The notes below the pieces were generated by a model. That model was not told where the DNA came from. It saw only the letters and a list, made by a program, of their open reading frames with translations, and did no database searches. From Sphingomonas aerolata (GTDB taxonomy: Bacteria; Pseudomonadota; Alphaproteobacteria; Sphingomonadales; Sphingomonadaceae): DNA of 64,000 bases. Below are positions 36,884 to 45,856 of this stretch, piece by piece. Position numbers and translations under genes: made by a program. The DNA lies in the NCBI RefSeq assembly GCF_003046295.1, contig NZ_PZZN01000001.1, forward strand, positions 186,001 through 250,000. Direction: 5' to 3'. Positions within the stretch are counted from its first letter, which is position 1; every line of letters starts with the position of its first letter.

Positions 36884-38065
36884 CTAAGGCTGAAGACGAA
36901 GATGCTCGATTGCCGCAGCCAGCGTGACCGTCGCATACACCCCGGCGATCGCAAGGCCCAACAGCGGAAACCCGAGGATCGCGACGATCGTGACGATCAG
37001 CAGATAGGCCGGCGCACTGCCCCACCACATGCGACGCGCGCGCTCGACGATCGCGCGTTCGCCAAGCGCTGCGATCGCGAGCAGCGCCGCCGCCATGACC
37101 AGCGCGCTGTTGTCCGCCGAATAACCCGCCCATAGGAAGGCAAACAGCAGGACAGCGAGCGCGCTGACGACGCCGATCCCGCGCGTCTGCATCGTCGCGA
37201 CCGACTCATCGTCGCGCAGCCCGCTCAGCACCGAGCCGATCGCCAGACCGACACAGGCCGTGCTGGCAAGCACCAGTCCGGTCGCCAGCCAGCCGAACAG
37301 CATGGCGCCAAGCCCGGCGGCGGCAATACCAAGCGACGTCGCGCCGACGGTCGTGCCAGCAACGCTCTTATCGACCAGGAACGGCAGGCCGAGCCTGGCG
37401 ATCGGCGCGAGCACGAAACGGTCGAACCAGCCGCTGCGCCCCGACACGATCGTCGCCAGCACGGCACGACCGCGTTCTTCCAGCGTCCGCGCCTCGCGCT
37501 CGATGCCGTGCCCGCTGCGAATTGCATCGGTCGGCAACAGGATCTGCACCGCGCGCGCCTGCACCGCGATCCGCAGCAGCGTAGATTGCAGGTCGTAATC
37601 ATTGGGCAGGCCCGCGACTTCGGCGATCCGTGCGGGCTCCAGCCGGGCGACCCCGGCCCATGCCATCTGGCCGCCGACGCGTTCGAACCCGGGTCCCGCA
37701 TCGTCCTCAGGCACGACGAGCAGCGCATCGCCGCCCTCGTTCGCCATCGCCGCGACGATGCTCTCCGTCGTGACCAGCCCGTCGCCGAGCATCAAGACGC
37801 GCGCCAGCGGATGGAGCTTCTCCATCGCCTCGGCCGCAGTCCGGACGGTATCGACCGCGACACCGCGGCGGTTGATGCGGTTGATCGCGCCCAGCAACTC
37901 GGGCGTCAGCCGCGCGACGACGACGATGACCTGACGCACGCCGGCTGCGATCAGCAACCGCGCCTGATACTCGATCAGCGTGACGCCGCTGAACGGCAAA
38001 GTGGCAGCCAGGCGATCGGGACGATCGTCGGCATCGTGAATAGCAAAGAGAAGCCCGGCAAGCAT
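36884..38065 (-). CDS. Membrane protein with nucleotidyltransferase-like N-terminus and degenerate CDP-alcohol transferase-like C-terminus
   Basis: A 393-residue protein. Residues 1-165 resemble a nucleotidyltransferase fold (LPFSGVTLIEYQARLLIAAG near 23-42, then VIVVV and VLMLGDGLVT), but the N-terminal GxGxR-type NTP loop is missing. Residues 213-225 form an amphipathic helix (WFDRFVLAPIARLG) followed by about five membrane helices. The order recalls bifunctional cytidylyltransferase/CDP-alcohol phosphatidyltransferases. However, the D-x2-D-G-x2-A-R...D...D catalytic motif is not found; near 280-287 there is only SGLRDDES. I therefore see a probable pseudoenzyme or a very divergent one. It lies in an operon between the HPt homologue and DUF2336 gene. 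Confidence 0.5.
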   Translation of the reverse strand: MLAGLLFAIHDADDRPDRLAATLPFSGVTLIEYQARLLIAAGVRQVIVVVARLTPELLGAINRINRRGVAVDTVRTAAEAMEKLHPLARVLMLGDGLVTTESIVAAMANEGGDALLVVPEDDAGPGFERVGGQMAWAGVARLEPARIAEVAGLPNDYDLQSTLLRIAVQARAVQILLPTDAIRSGHGIEREARTLEERGRAVLATIVSGRSGWFDRFVLAPIARLGLPFLVDKSVAGTTVGATSLGIAAAGLGAMLFGWLATGLVLASTACVGLAIGSVLSGLRDDESVATMQTRGIGVVSALAVLLFAFLWAGYSADNSALVMAAALLAIAALGERAIVERARRMWWGSAPAYLLIVTIVAILGFPLLGLAIAGVYATVTLAAAIEHLRLQP

Positions 38066-38145
38066 CTGCGGCTGTTAGGCGTCGAAACGACGGATGCAAA
38101 GCCCGCGCGTCAGAAGCGCGCGCAGATCACCGCCCTGCATCCGGG

Positions 38146-38439
38146 TCAAAGCTGCTTTACCGCGTCGCCCAGCCGGCGCAGCATGTCGTCGTCGCCGGGC
38201 GAGGTGTCGGCCGCCGCGCGCGCCAGCGTCATCAGCGGCATCGCGCCAAAGCTCGCCGCCAGCCCCTTCAGCCGCCATGCCGCGGCGCGCCACGCCTCGG
38301 CGTCGGATGCGTCCACCATAGCGTCCAGCGCGTCAGCCGCGCTGTGGGTGAAGGCGAGGTGCAGGTCGGCGATCAGCAGCGGATCGTCCCCGACCGCGGC
38401 TGCCAGGGCGGCGTCGATTGCTCCGGGATCATAGGCCAT
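38146..38439 (-). CDS. HPt-domain homologue lacking the phosphorylatable His
   Basis: A 97-residue helical protein with the HPt fold signature in AAWRLKGLAASFGA (about 53-66). In active HPt proteins this reads A-H-x-L-K-G; here residue 55 is Trp. The flanking helix LHLAFTHSAADALDAMVDASD fits the four-helix HPt bundle. As a result it probably cannot carry phosphate and may be a docking protein. I use the ATG at 38439 (MAYDPGAID); a longer start at 38508 is possible and would overlap the promoter region of the divergent coiled-coil gene. First gene of the minus-strand four-gene set. Confidence 0.6.
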   Translation of the reverse strand: MAYDPGAIDAALAAAVGDDPLLIADLHLAFTHSAADALDAMVDASDAEAWRAAAWRLKGLAASFGAMPLMTLARAAADTSPGDDDMLRRLGDAVKQL

Positions 38440-38522
38440 GAGATGGGGCGTACACGCGACCGACTTAACGGGAGGTTGCGCTATTCGCTTTGTCAAAGCC
38501 GATTTCATGGTAAAACCCGGGC

Positions 38523-40817
38523 ATGAACGGGGGTTCTTCCATCATCGGCCTGCGCGCGGACCCTGCCCGGGATCCGGACCTTGGCGACGTCCCACCACCG
38601 CCTTTGAAGGAACGCGCACCCGTGTTTATCGACGACTATATCCTGCCGGCGGACGACGACGGCGCCGATCGCGGGCGGATCTTCGCGGGTGCGGCGATCG
38701 CCGCGGTCCTGCTCTGGCTCGCCGTCATGCTCTGGCTCGTCCGCGGCGAGATCGGTGCGATCGGGCCGGTCGCGCTGGTCCAGCTCCTCGCAGCGTTGTG
38801 CGTCGTGCCGGCGCTGATCGGCATCATCTGGTTGCTCGCGATGCGGACGAGCCGGGCGGAGGCGGCGCGGTTCGGTGTCACGGCGCGCGCGATGCAGGCG
38901 GAATCCGCCCGGCTCGAGCAGGCGGTCGCCGCGACCGCCCAGACGATCGACCGCAATCGCCGTCATCTGGCGGACCAGGTCGACACGCTGATGACGATGG
39001 GCGAGACCGCGCACCAGTTTCTCGGCGCGATCGGCGAAGGCTTCGCGACCGAGATCGAACGCGCCGACGCGCACACGCGCAGCCTCGTTGCCGCGGCCGA
39101 CGCGACGCAGACGTCGCTCGGTGTCCTGCTCGCCTCGCTGCCGCGCGCGCATGCCGAGACCGAAGCGATGGCAGACCAGCTCGAGCGCGCCGGTCTTTCC
39201 GCCAGCGAGCATGCCGGTGCCCTCGATGCGCAGATCGGCGCGCTGGCGGCCCGTGGGCGGGAGGCCGATGCGGTGGCAAGCGGCGCGGCGCAGCGTCTGG
39301 CCGCGCATATCATCCGGATGGAGGCGACCAGTGAAACCGCCGGCGCCCGGCTCGAGGCGGTTACCGAGACGATGTCCGCGGAGGTTGACGCACTGCTCGG
39401 GCGTACAGCGGATGCGGTCGACGACGCACGCAAGGGCATTGCCGCGCAGGGTGACGCGGTGCTGGCGATGGTCCGCGCCAATCAGGTGGCGCTCGACGGC
39501 GCGACGCGCGCGAGCGCCGAGGCGATTGCCGACCGGATCGCCGGCGTCGATTCGGCGATCGCCCAGGTGGCGCGCCGCCTAGAGGATCAGCGTACAGCCG
39601 GGGAGGATATCCTCGGCTCGCTCGGTTCAGGCCTCGACCAGGTCGAGACGCGGATCGACACGCTCCACCATCATGGTGTCGAACGAACCCAGTTGCTCGC
39701 TGCGTCGATCAGCGCACTGGGCGGCTCGGCGGACGCGATGACCGAGGCGCTGCGCTCGGGCGAGGCGATGGCGGGGCGGACGATCGGCACGACCGAATCG
39801 CTGCTGATCGCTCTCGACGCCGCGGCGCGCGAGATCGACGAAACGCTGCCCGACGCACTGTCCCGGCTCGACCGGCGTGTCGCCGACAGCAAGGCGATCG
39901 TGGTGGCGGCAAAGCCCGAACTGCTTGCGCTCGTCACTGCGGCTGAAAGCACGCACAACGCGATCGAGGCGATTGCCGGGGTGATCGCCGAACAGCGTAG
40001 CGTGCTCGATCGCTTGTCGAACACCCTGCTCGACACGCTGGCCTCGGGACGCGCCAAGGCGGACGCACTCGGCCAGATGGTCGACGAGACGATCGACCGC
40101 ACCAACAGTTTCTCCGAAGAGGCCGCACCCCGTCTCGTCGAGGCATTGCTGCGCGTCCGCGAGACCGCGACCGCGGCGGCGGATACCGCGCGCCACACGC
40201 TCGCTCAGGTCATTCCCGACGCCGCGCAGGCGCTTGAGCTCGCCAGCAGTGCTGCGCTGCGCCGCGCGACCGGCGACACCGTCGATCGACAAATCCAGGC
40301 GATCGGCGACGCGACCGACGCCGCGGTCGACGCGACGACGCGCGCGACCGAGCGGCTGGCGGCACAGGTCGAGGCGATTGCGCAACAGACCGCGGTCGTC
40401 GAAACCCGGCTCGAAGAGGCGCGCAACGACCGCGAGACCGCCGATCGCGACACGTTCGCGCGGCGGGTATCGCTGCTCATCGAATCGCTGAATTCGGCCT
40501 CGATCGACATCGCCAAGGCGTTCGCCCCCGAAGTCGCCGACAGCGCCTGGGCCGCCTATCTCAAGGGCGATCGCGGCGTCTTCACCCGCCGTGCGGTGCG
40601 GATCCTCGATGCGAACGATGCCCGGTCGATCGCGAACCTGTATGACGACGATGCGGGCTTCCGCGAGATGGTGAACCGCTACATCCACGACTTCGAATCG
40701 ATGTTGCGCGCGATCCTGGCACAGCGCGACGGCTCACCGCTCGGCGTCACCCTGCTCTCGTCGGATATGGGCAAGCTCTACGTGGCGCTCGCACAGGCGA
40801 TCGAACGCCTCCGCTAA
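38523..40817 (+). CDS. Large coiled-coil inner-membrane protein of unknown function
   Basis: A 764-residue protein. A short proline-rich cytoplasmic N-terminus is followed by two membrane helices (about 52-73 and 82-106). Some 550 residues of Ala/Glu/Arg/Asp-rich helix then show heptad-like repeats, reminiscent of MCP-signalling or apolipoprotein-like coiled coils. A compact C-terminal domain (about 655-764) contains KGDRGVFTRRAVRILD, RYIHDFESMLRAI and LLSSDMGKLYVALAQAIERLR; this end looks conserved and non-repetitive. There is no methyl-accepting hairpin tip that I can identify. It is divergent from the HPt homologue gene with an 83-bp shared gap, so the two transcripts may be co-regulated. 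Function unknown; a structural, polarity or envelope role is plausible only by analogy. Confidence 0.7.
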   Translation: MNGGSSIIGLRADPARDPDLGDVPPPPLKERAPVFIDDYILPADDDGADRGRIFAGAAIAAVLLWLAVMLWLVRGEIGAIGPVALVQLLAALCVVPALIGIIWLLAMRTSRAEAARFGVTARAMQAESARLEQAVAATAQTIDRNRRHLADQVDTLMTMGETAHQFLGAIGEGFATEIERADAHTRSLVAAADATQTSLGVLLASLPRAHAETEAMADQLERAGLSASEHAGALDAQIGALAARGREADAVASGAAQRLAAHIIRMEATSETAGARLEAVTETMSAEVDALLGRTADAVDDARKGIAAQGDAVLAMVRANQVALDGATRASAEAIADRIAGVDSAIAQVARRLEDQRTAGEDILGSLGSGLDQVETRIDTLHHHGVERTQLLAASISALGGSADAMTEALRSGEAMAGRTIGTTESLLIALDAAAREIDETLPDALSRLDRRVADSKAIVVAAKPELLALVTAAESTHNAIEAIAGVIAEQRSVLDRLSNTLLDTLASGRAKADALGQMVDETIDRTNSFSEEAAPRLVEALLRVRETATAAADTARHTLAQVIPDAAQALELASSAALRRATGDTVDRQIQAIGDATDAAVDATTRATERLAAQVEAIAQQTAVVETRLEEARNDRETADRDTFARRVSLLIESLNSASIDIAKAFAPEVADSAWAAYLKGDRGVFTRRAVRILDANDARSIANLYDDDAGFREMVNRYIHDFESMLRAILAQRDGSPLGVTLLSSDMGKLYVALAQAIERLR

Positions 40818-40840
40818 TAGGGGCGCCCGCCCCGGTCGCG

Positions 40841-41122
40841 CTAGCGGCGGACCATGTCGCGTGTGTCGAACAGGTCGAACATCTGCGGCGTGATCCAGCC
40901 GTAAGCGTAATTCAGCTGGAACAGCACGAACAGCGTCGTCGCGACGATCGTCACGCGCCAGGCCACGCGGCCGGCGTGGAAATCATGCGGCGCGCTTTCG
41001 GACTGGCCGGGGACGGTTTCGCCCCCGACCTCACGCGTCGTCCGCACACCGAATGGCAGGACCAGGAACACCGAGAACGCCCAGAACAGAACGTAGATCG
41101 CGAGTGCCGAGGTCCAGCGCAT
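40841..41122 (-). CDS. DUF1467 family small membrane protein
   Basis: A 93-residue protein with two membrane helices (about 6-24 and 58-78) separated by a loop with RTTREVGGETVPGQ, the DUF1467 signature found throughout alphaproteobacteria next to rnj or proS. Function unknown. It lies four bases after rnj on the same strand and converges on the coiled-coil gene with a 23-bp gap. Confidence 0.85.
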   Translation of the reverse strand: MRWTSALAIYVLFWAFSVFLVLPFGVRTTREVGGETVPGQSESAPHDFHAGRVAWRVTIVATTLFVLFQLNYAYGWITPQMFDLFDTRDMVRR

Positions 41123-41126
41123 CGGC

Positions 41127-42764
41127 TCAGCCTTCGATCAGCAGAACGTCGACGATCGGCTTCTTGCCGGTCCAGCGCGTCGAGACCTTGCGGACCGCAA
41201 GCCGGACCTGCTCGCGCATCTTGTCGATATCGCGCTTGCCGCCCCGCACGGTGTCGGCAACCGCCTGGACCGCATCCGCGACGAACGCGGCACGATCTTC
41301 CTCGACAGGCACGCCCTGAACGCGGACCTGCGGCTGGCCAAGCATCCGCCCGTCCTTGCCGATCGCCACCGCGACCGAAATCTGGCCGTTGATCGCCAGC
41401 TTGCGACGCTCGTTCAGCGTGGTGCCGTCCGCCGGCAGGATCACGTCACCATCGAGGACCAGACGTCCGACCGTCGCATTGCCGATCTTGACCGGCCCCT
41501 TGGGCGCCAGCCGGACGATGTCGCCGTTGCTCTGCACCAGCGCACGGGGAATCCCCTGCTCCAGCCCGAAGCGCGCATGCTCCATCATGTGGCGCATCTC
41601 GCCATGCGTCGGGATCAGCGTGTCGGGACGCAGCCACTCGTACATCTGCGCCAGTTCCGGCTGGCCGGGATGGCCCGAGACGTGGACGTGCGCCTGGCGC
41701 TCGGTCACCATCCGGATGCCCTTGGCGGCCAGCGTGTTCTGGATGCGGCCGATCTGGACTTCGTTGCCGGGGATCTGCTTCGACGAGAAGATCACGGTGT
41801 CATCGGCCTCGAGCGTGATCGTGTGGCTGCCATTTGCAACCCGCGCGAGCGCAGCGCGCTCCTCACCCTGCCCGCCGGTCGCGACGATCAGAACCTTGTT
41901 CTTGGGCAGACGCATCGCGGTGTCGGGATCGATCGTCTCCGGGAAGTCCTTCAGATACCCCGTCGCACGCGCGACCTTGATGATCCGGTCGAGCGACCGT
42001 CCGGTGACGCACAACTTGCGCCCGGTTTCCTTCGCCACTTCGCCGAACGTGTGGAGGCGTGCGGCGTTCGACGCGAAGCTCGTAATCATCACCCGGCCCT
42101 TGGCCTTGCTGACCTCCTCGAACAGCCCCTTGCGAACGGTGCTCTCGCTGCCCGATGCGGTGGTGTTGAAGATGTTGGTCGAGTCGCAGACCAGCACGTC
42201 GACGCCCTTGTCGCCGATCGCCATGAAGCCTTCGGGCTTGGTCGGATTGCCGATCACCGGGTTCTTGTCGAGCTTCCAGTCGCCGGTGTGGAATACGCGA
42301 CCATAGGGCGTGTCGATCAGCAGCGCGTTCGCCTCGGGGATCGAATGCGACATCTCGACGAAGGTGAAGCCGAACGGCCCGAGCTGGAAGTTGCCGCCCA
42401 TCGGGATCATCTTGAGCTTCACGCGGTTGGCGATCCCCTCTTCCTCGAGCTTGCCGCGGACCAGGCCCATCGTGAACGGCGTCGCATAGATCGGCACGCC
42501 AAGGTCTTCAGCGAGATAGGGCAGCGATCCGATATGGTCCTCATGGCCATGCGTGATCACGATGCCGAGCAGATCGTCGATCCGTTCCTCGATGAACGAC
42601 AGATCGGGCAAGATGACGTCGACGCCGGGATATTGCGGATCGGCAAAGGTGATGCCGAGATCGACCATCACCCATTTGCCCTGGCAGCCATACAGGTTGA
42701 CGTTCATGCCGATTTCGCCGGAGCCGCCAAGGCCACAGAAAAGGAGTTCGTTCTTCGGAGTCAT
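41127..42764 (-). CDS. rnj: Ribonuclease J
   Basis: RNase J is a metallo-beta-lactamase/beta-CASP nuclease with 5'-3' exonuclease and endonuclease activity on rRNA precursors and mRNA. The 545-residue protein has the zinc motif HGHEDHIG (about 72-79), HSIPEANALLIDTPYGRVFHTGDWK (dimetal residues around 140-165), the beta-CASP segment ATGGQGEE and HVHVSGHPGQPE, and a C-terminal domain ending in VDVLLIEG. It follows coaX on the same strand in the block behind nuoN that is common to alphaproteobacteria. Confidence 0.95.
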   Translation of the reverse strand: MTPKNELLFCGLGGSGEIGMNVNLYGCQGKWVMVDLGITFADPQYPGVDVILPDLSFIEERIDDLLGIVITHGHEDHIGSLPYLAEDLGVPIYATPFTMGLVRGKLEEEGIANRVKLKMIPMGGNFQLGPFGFTFVEMSHSIPEANALLIDTPYGRVFHTGDWKLDKNPVIGNPTKPEGFMAIGDKGVDVLVCDSTNIFNTTASGSESTVRKGLFEEVSKAKGRVMITSFASNAARLHTFGEVAKETGRKLCVTGRSLDRIIKVARATGYLKDFPETIDPDTAMRLPKNKVLIVATGGQGEERAALARVANGSHTITLEADDTVIFSSKQIPGNEVQIGRIQNTLAAKGIRMVTERQAHVHVSGHPGQPELAQMYEWLRPDTLIPTHGEMRHMMEHARFGLEQGIPRALVQSNGDIVRLAPKGPVKIGNATVGRLVLDGDVILPADGTTLNERRKLAINGQISVAVAIGKDGRMLGQPQVRVQGVPVEEDRAAFVADAVQAVADTVRGGKRDIDKMREQVRLAVRKVSTRWTGKKPIVDVLLIEG

Positions 42765-42827
42765 TGATTACTTTCAGGATTACAGGGGAATGTGGCCCGC
42801 AGGCCGGTTGGCGCGAGCCCAATGGCC

Positions 42828-43604
42828 CTAGATATGGTGACGGTCCCACATCATCGCCAGCCCCTGGATCGTCAGGTCGGCCTCGATGACGTCGAACACG
42901 TCGGTCTGTTTTTCGAAGAGGGTAGCAAGTCCGCCGGTCGCGATGACCTTGACCGGGCGTCCGACCTCGGCCTTCATTCGCGCCACCAGCCCCTCGATCA
43001 TCGCGACATAGCCCCAATAGATGCCGATGTGCATCTGCGAGACCGTGTTCAGCCCGATCACGCTGGTATCGCCGGGTGCCTCGATCGCGATCCGCGGCAA
43101 TTTGGCCGCGGCAGTGACCAGCGCGTCGAGCGACAGGTTGATCCCCGGCGCGATGATGCCGCCCTTGTACGCGCCGCGATAGTCGACGAGGTCGAACGTC
43201 GTCGCCGTGCCGAAATCGATGACGATCAGGTCGCCGTCGTGCAGCGCGTGCGCGGCGATCGTGTTGACCGCACGGTCAGCGCCAAGCGAAGCGGGCTCGT
43301 CGACATCGATCGCGATCCCCCATTCGACCGGCGCGCGGCCGGCGATCAGCGCCTCGGTCGCAAAGTATTTCGACGAGAGCACCTGCAGATTGTGCAGCGC
43401 GCGCGGCACCACCGTCGCGATGATCACGCCCTCGACCGCGCCCCGGTCATGCCCGCCGAGCTGCATCAGCTGGCTCAGCCACACCGCATACTCGTCCGCG
43501 GTACGACGCGGATCGGTCGCGATCCGCCACCGCGCGACGATGACGCCCTTCTCGACGAGCGCGAACACGACATTGGTATTGCCGGCATCGATGGCGAGCA
43601 GCAT
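42828..43604 (-). CDS. coaX: Type III pantothenate kinase CoaX
   Basis: CoaX phosphorylates pantothenate in the first step of coenzyme A synthesis. The 258-residue ASKHA-fold protein has the phosphate loop [15 protein letters not shown] (6-20), [18 protein letters not shown] and DFGTATTFD, with GGLATLF near the end. It is the type III enzyme, insensitive to CoA feedback. ATG 43604 has GAAGG upstream; a further in-frame ATG twelve codons before is not conserved. It lies between birA and rnj, its usual place in alphaproteobacteria. Confidence 0.93.
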   Translation of the reverse strand: MLLAIDAGNTNVVFALVEKGVIVARWRIATDPRRTADEYAVWLSQLMQLGGHDRGAVEGVIIATVVPRALHNLQVLSSKYFATEALIAGRAPVEWGIAIDVDEPASLGADRAVNTIAAHALHDGDLIVIDFGTATTFDLVDYRGAYKGGIIAPGINLSLDALVTAAAKLPRIAIEAPGDTSVIGLNTVSQMHIGIYWGYVAMIEGLVARMKAEVGRPVKVIATGGLATLFEKQTDVFDVIEADLTIQGLAMMWDRHHI

Positions 43605-43676
43605 GCGGGGACCTTCAACCTTTCCGTGCGGATAGTGCATAGTCGAGACCCGCGGCGATGGCGATGACGCGCCGCA

Positions 43677-44444
43677 TCACAGCAGGAATATGTCGGCGGC
43701 GTGGATGACACGACGCTCGCCCGACGCTGTGCGCAGGATCAACGCGCCATCGAGATCGAGCCCCTCGAACAGCCCGTCGACCGCCTCCCCGTCCGCGAGC
43801 CGCGCGGTCAGCGCGGTGCCCGCCGGATGCGCGCAATCGACCCAGCGCGCGCGGACCGGCGCCAGCCCCTCGGTCCGCCAACGCGCAACCCAGCGCGCAA
43901 AGCCGTCTGCAAGGATGTCGAGGAACGACGACGGCTCAACGACGACGCCGTGCACCGCGAGATCGGTCGTCTTGCGATCGGCCAGCTCGGGATGGTGTGC
44001 AATGTTGACGCCAAAACCAACGACGACCGAGTCGTCCGCGCGCTCGAGCAGGATACCGGAAAGCTTGGCATCGGCGAGCAGCAGGTCGTTCGGCCATTTG
44101 AGTAGCAGTGTCGCGCTCGAGTCCGTCGTCGCCTGCCGGATACCGTCGATGAGAAGGGTCGACACGGCCTCATACAACGCGACCGCCGCGACCAGCGCGA
44201 CGCTGGCGGCGGGCGGATCGCTCGGACGCAGCCGCACCAGCGTGCTCGCATAGAGATTACCGTCGGGCGATGACCATTCCCGCCCCTGTCGGCCGCGTCC
44301 TGCAGTCTGCCGAACCGCCCTCAGCCAGAGGCCGTCATCGGCGCCGGTGCGGGCCAGCGCCAGCAGGTCGGCATTGGTCGATCCTGTCTCCGCAACGGTA
44401 CGGATGATGCTCAGAACAACGCCCGCGCTGCCGCCATCGTCCAT
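43677..44444 (-). CDS. birA: Biotin--[acetyl-CoA-carboxylase] ligase BirA (no DNA-binding domain)
   Basis: BirA attaches biotin to acetyl-CoA carboxylase. The 255-residue protein has the biotinyl-AMP loop GRGRQGREWSSPDGNLY (49-65), KWPNDLLL (about 118) and GILLERADD, and a C-terminal SH3-like domain. It lacks the N-terminal helix-turn-helix of E. coli BirA, so it does not regulate biotin genes directly. The ATG at 44444 lies inside the last codons of nuoN (34-bp overlap) and is the only good start in frame. Confidence 0.9.
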   Translation of the reverse strand: MDDGGSAGVVLSIIRTVAETGSTNADLLALARTGADDGLWLRAVRQTAGRGRQGREWSSPDGNLYASTLVRLRPSDPPAASVALVAAVALYEAVSTLLIDGIRQATTDSSATLLLKWPNDLLLADAKLSGILLERADDSVVVGFGVNIAHHPELADRKTTDLAVHGVVVEPSSFLDILADGFARWVARWRTEGLAPVRARWVDCAHPAGTALTARLADGEAVDGLFEGLDLDGALILRTASGERRVIHAADIFLL

Positions 44445-45856
44445 GCGCCGAGCACGGGGATGAGCAGATAGCCGGCCGGCGAGACAAACACCGCCGCGAG
44501 CGCGATCAACCCGCCCTCGACCTTGTTCTCCATCGGCGCAAAGGCGGGTGCGGGATCGTCGAAGTACATCGTCTTCACGACGCGCAGGTAATAATAGGCG
44601 CCGATCACTGATGCCGCGATGCCGACCACGGCCAGCGGGAAGAGCCCAGCATCGACGGCCGCACTGAACACCGCGAACTTCGCATAGAAGCCGAACAGCG
44701 GCGGGATGCCGGCAAGGCTGAACATGAAGATCGCGAGAGCTGCAGCAAGCCCCGGTCGCGTCCGCGACATGCCCGCGAGGCTCGCGATCGTCTCGACCGG
44801 CTGCCCGTCATCGCCGCGCATCTGCAGCACGACCAGGAACGACCCCAAGGTCATCGCGACGTAGATGGTCAGATACATCAGCACGCCCGACACACCTTCC
44901 GGCGTCCCTGCAGCGAGACCGATCAGCGCGAAGCCGACATTGTTGATCGACGAATAGGCCAGCAGGCGCTTGACGTTGGTCTGGCCGATGGCGGCGACCG
45001 CGCCGAGGATGATCGAGGCGAGCGCCGCGAAGATCACGATCTGACGCCACTGGTCCGTCGCCGGCCCCATCGCCTCGATCGCGACGCGCACCGCCATCGC
45101 CATTGCCGCAACCTTGGGAGCCGAGGCGAAGAACGCGGTAACCGGGGTCGGTGCGCCCTCATAAACGTCGGGCGTCCACATGTGGAACGGCACTGCGCTG
45201 ATCTTGAATGCAAGCCCTGCGAAGACGAACACCAGACCGAACAGCAAGCCAAGCGACTTGGTCCCGGCATAGGCGTCGGCGATGCCCGAGAACAATGTCG
45301 TGCCGCTGAAACCGTAGACCAGCGAGATACCGTACAACAGGATGCCGCTGGCGAGCGCGCCGAGCACGAAATACTTCAGACCCGCCTCGGCCGAACGCCC
45401 GTCGCGCCGCATGAAGCTGGCGAGGACATACGCCGCAAGGCTCTGCAGCTCGAGACCGACATAGAGCGTCAGCATGTCGCTGGCCGAAACCATGATGCCC
45501 ATGCCGCAAGCCGACAACAGGATCAGCACCGGATATTCGGGGCGAAGATCCTCACCCTGCGACCGTGCGAAGAAGCTCGGCGCCATCATGATCGCGACTG
45601 CGGACGCAATGTAGATCAGCACCTTGGCAAAGGCACCGAATGCATCGGCACGGTACAGACCGTCGAACGCATAACCGCCCGATGATGCCGGACCGACCAG
45701 CGCGATCCCGGCGCCGACCAGGACGAACACGGAGGCGATCGACACGGCGCGCGTCGACGTGTCCCCGCCCCAGGCCGAGACGAGCATCAGCGCGATCGCC
45801 CCCAGCGCCAGCACCAGCTCGGGCAGCGTCATTGCGATGTTAGCGGCGTATTCCAT
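44411..45856 (-). CDS. nuoN: NADH-quinone oxidoreductase subunit N
   Basis: NuoN is one of the three antiporter-like proton-pumping subunits of complex I membrane arm. The 481-residue protein has about 14 hydrophobic helices, the conserved Lys/Glu-bearing segments near AYSSINNVGFALIGLAAG and MFSLAGIPPLFGFYAKF. It is the last subunit gene of the operon; its start shares a base with the nuoM stop, and its end overlaps birA by 34 bp. Confidence 0.96.
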   Translation of the reverse strand: MEYAANIAMTLPELVLALGAIALMLVSAWGGDTSTRAVSIASVFVLVGAGIALVGPASSGGYAFDGLYRADAFGAFAKVLIYIASAVAIMMAPSFFARSQGEDLRPEYPVLILLSACGMGIMVSASDMLTLYVGLELQSLAAYVLASFMRRDGRSAEAGLKYFVLGALASGILLYGISLVYGFSGTTLFSGIADAYAGTKSLGLLFGLVFVFAGLAFKISAVPFHMWTPDVYEGAPTPVTAFFASAPKVAAMAMAVRVAIEAMGPATDQWRQIVIFAALASIILGAVAAIGQTNVKRLLAYSSINNVGFALIGLAAGTPEGVSGVLMYLTIYVAMTLGSFLVVLQMRGDDGQPVETIASLAGMSRTRPGLAAALAIFMFSLAGIPPLFGFYAKFAVFSAAVDAGLFPLAVVGIAASVIGAYYYLRVVKTMYFDDPAPAFAPMENKVEGGLIALAAVFVSPAGYLLIPVLGAWTMAAARALF

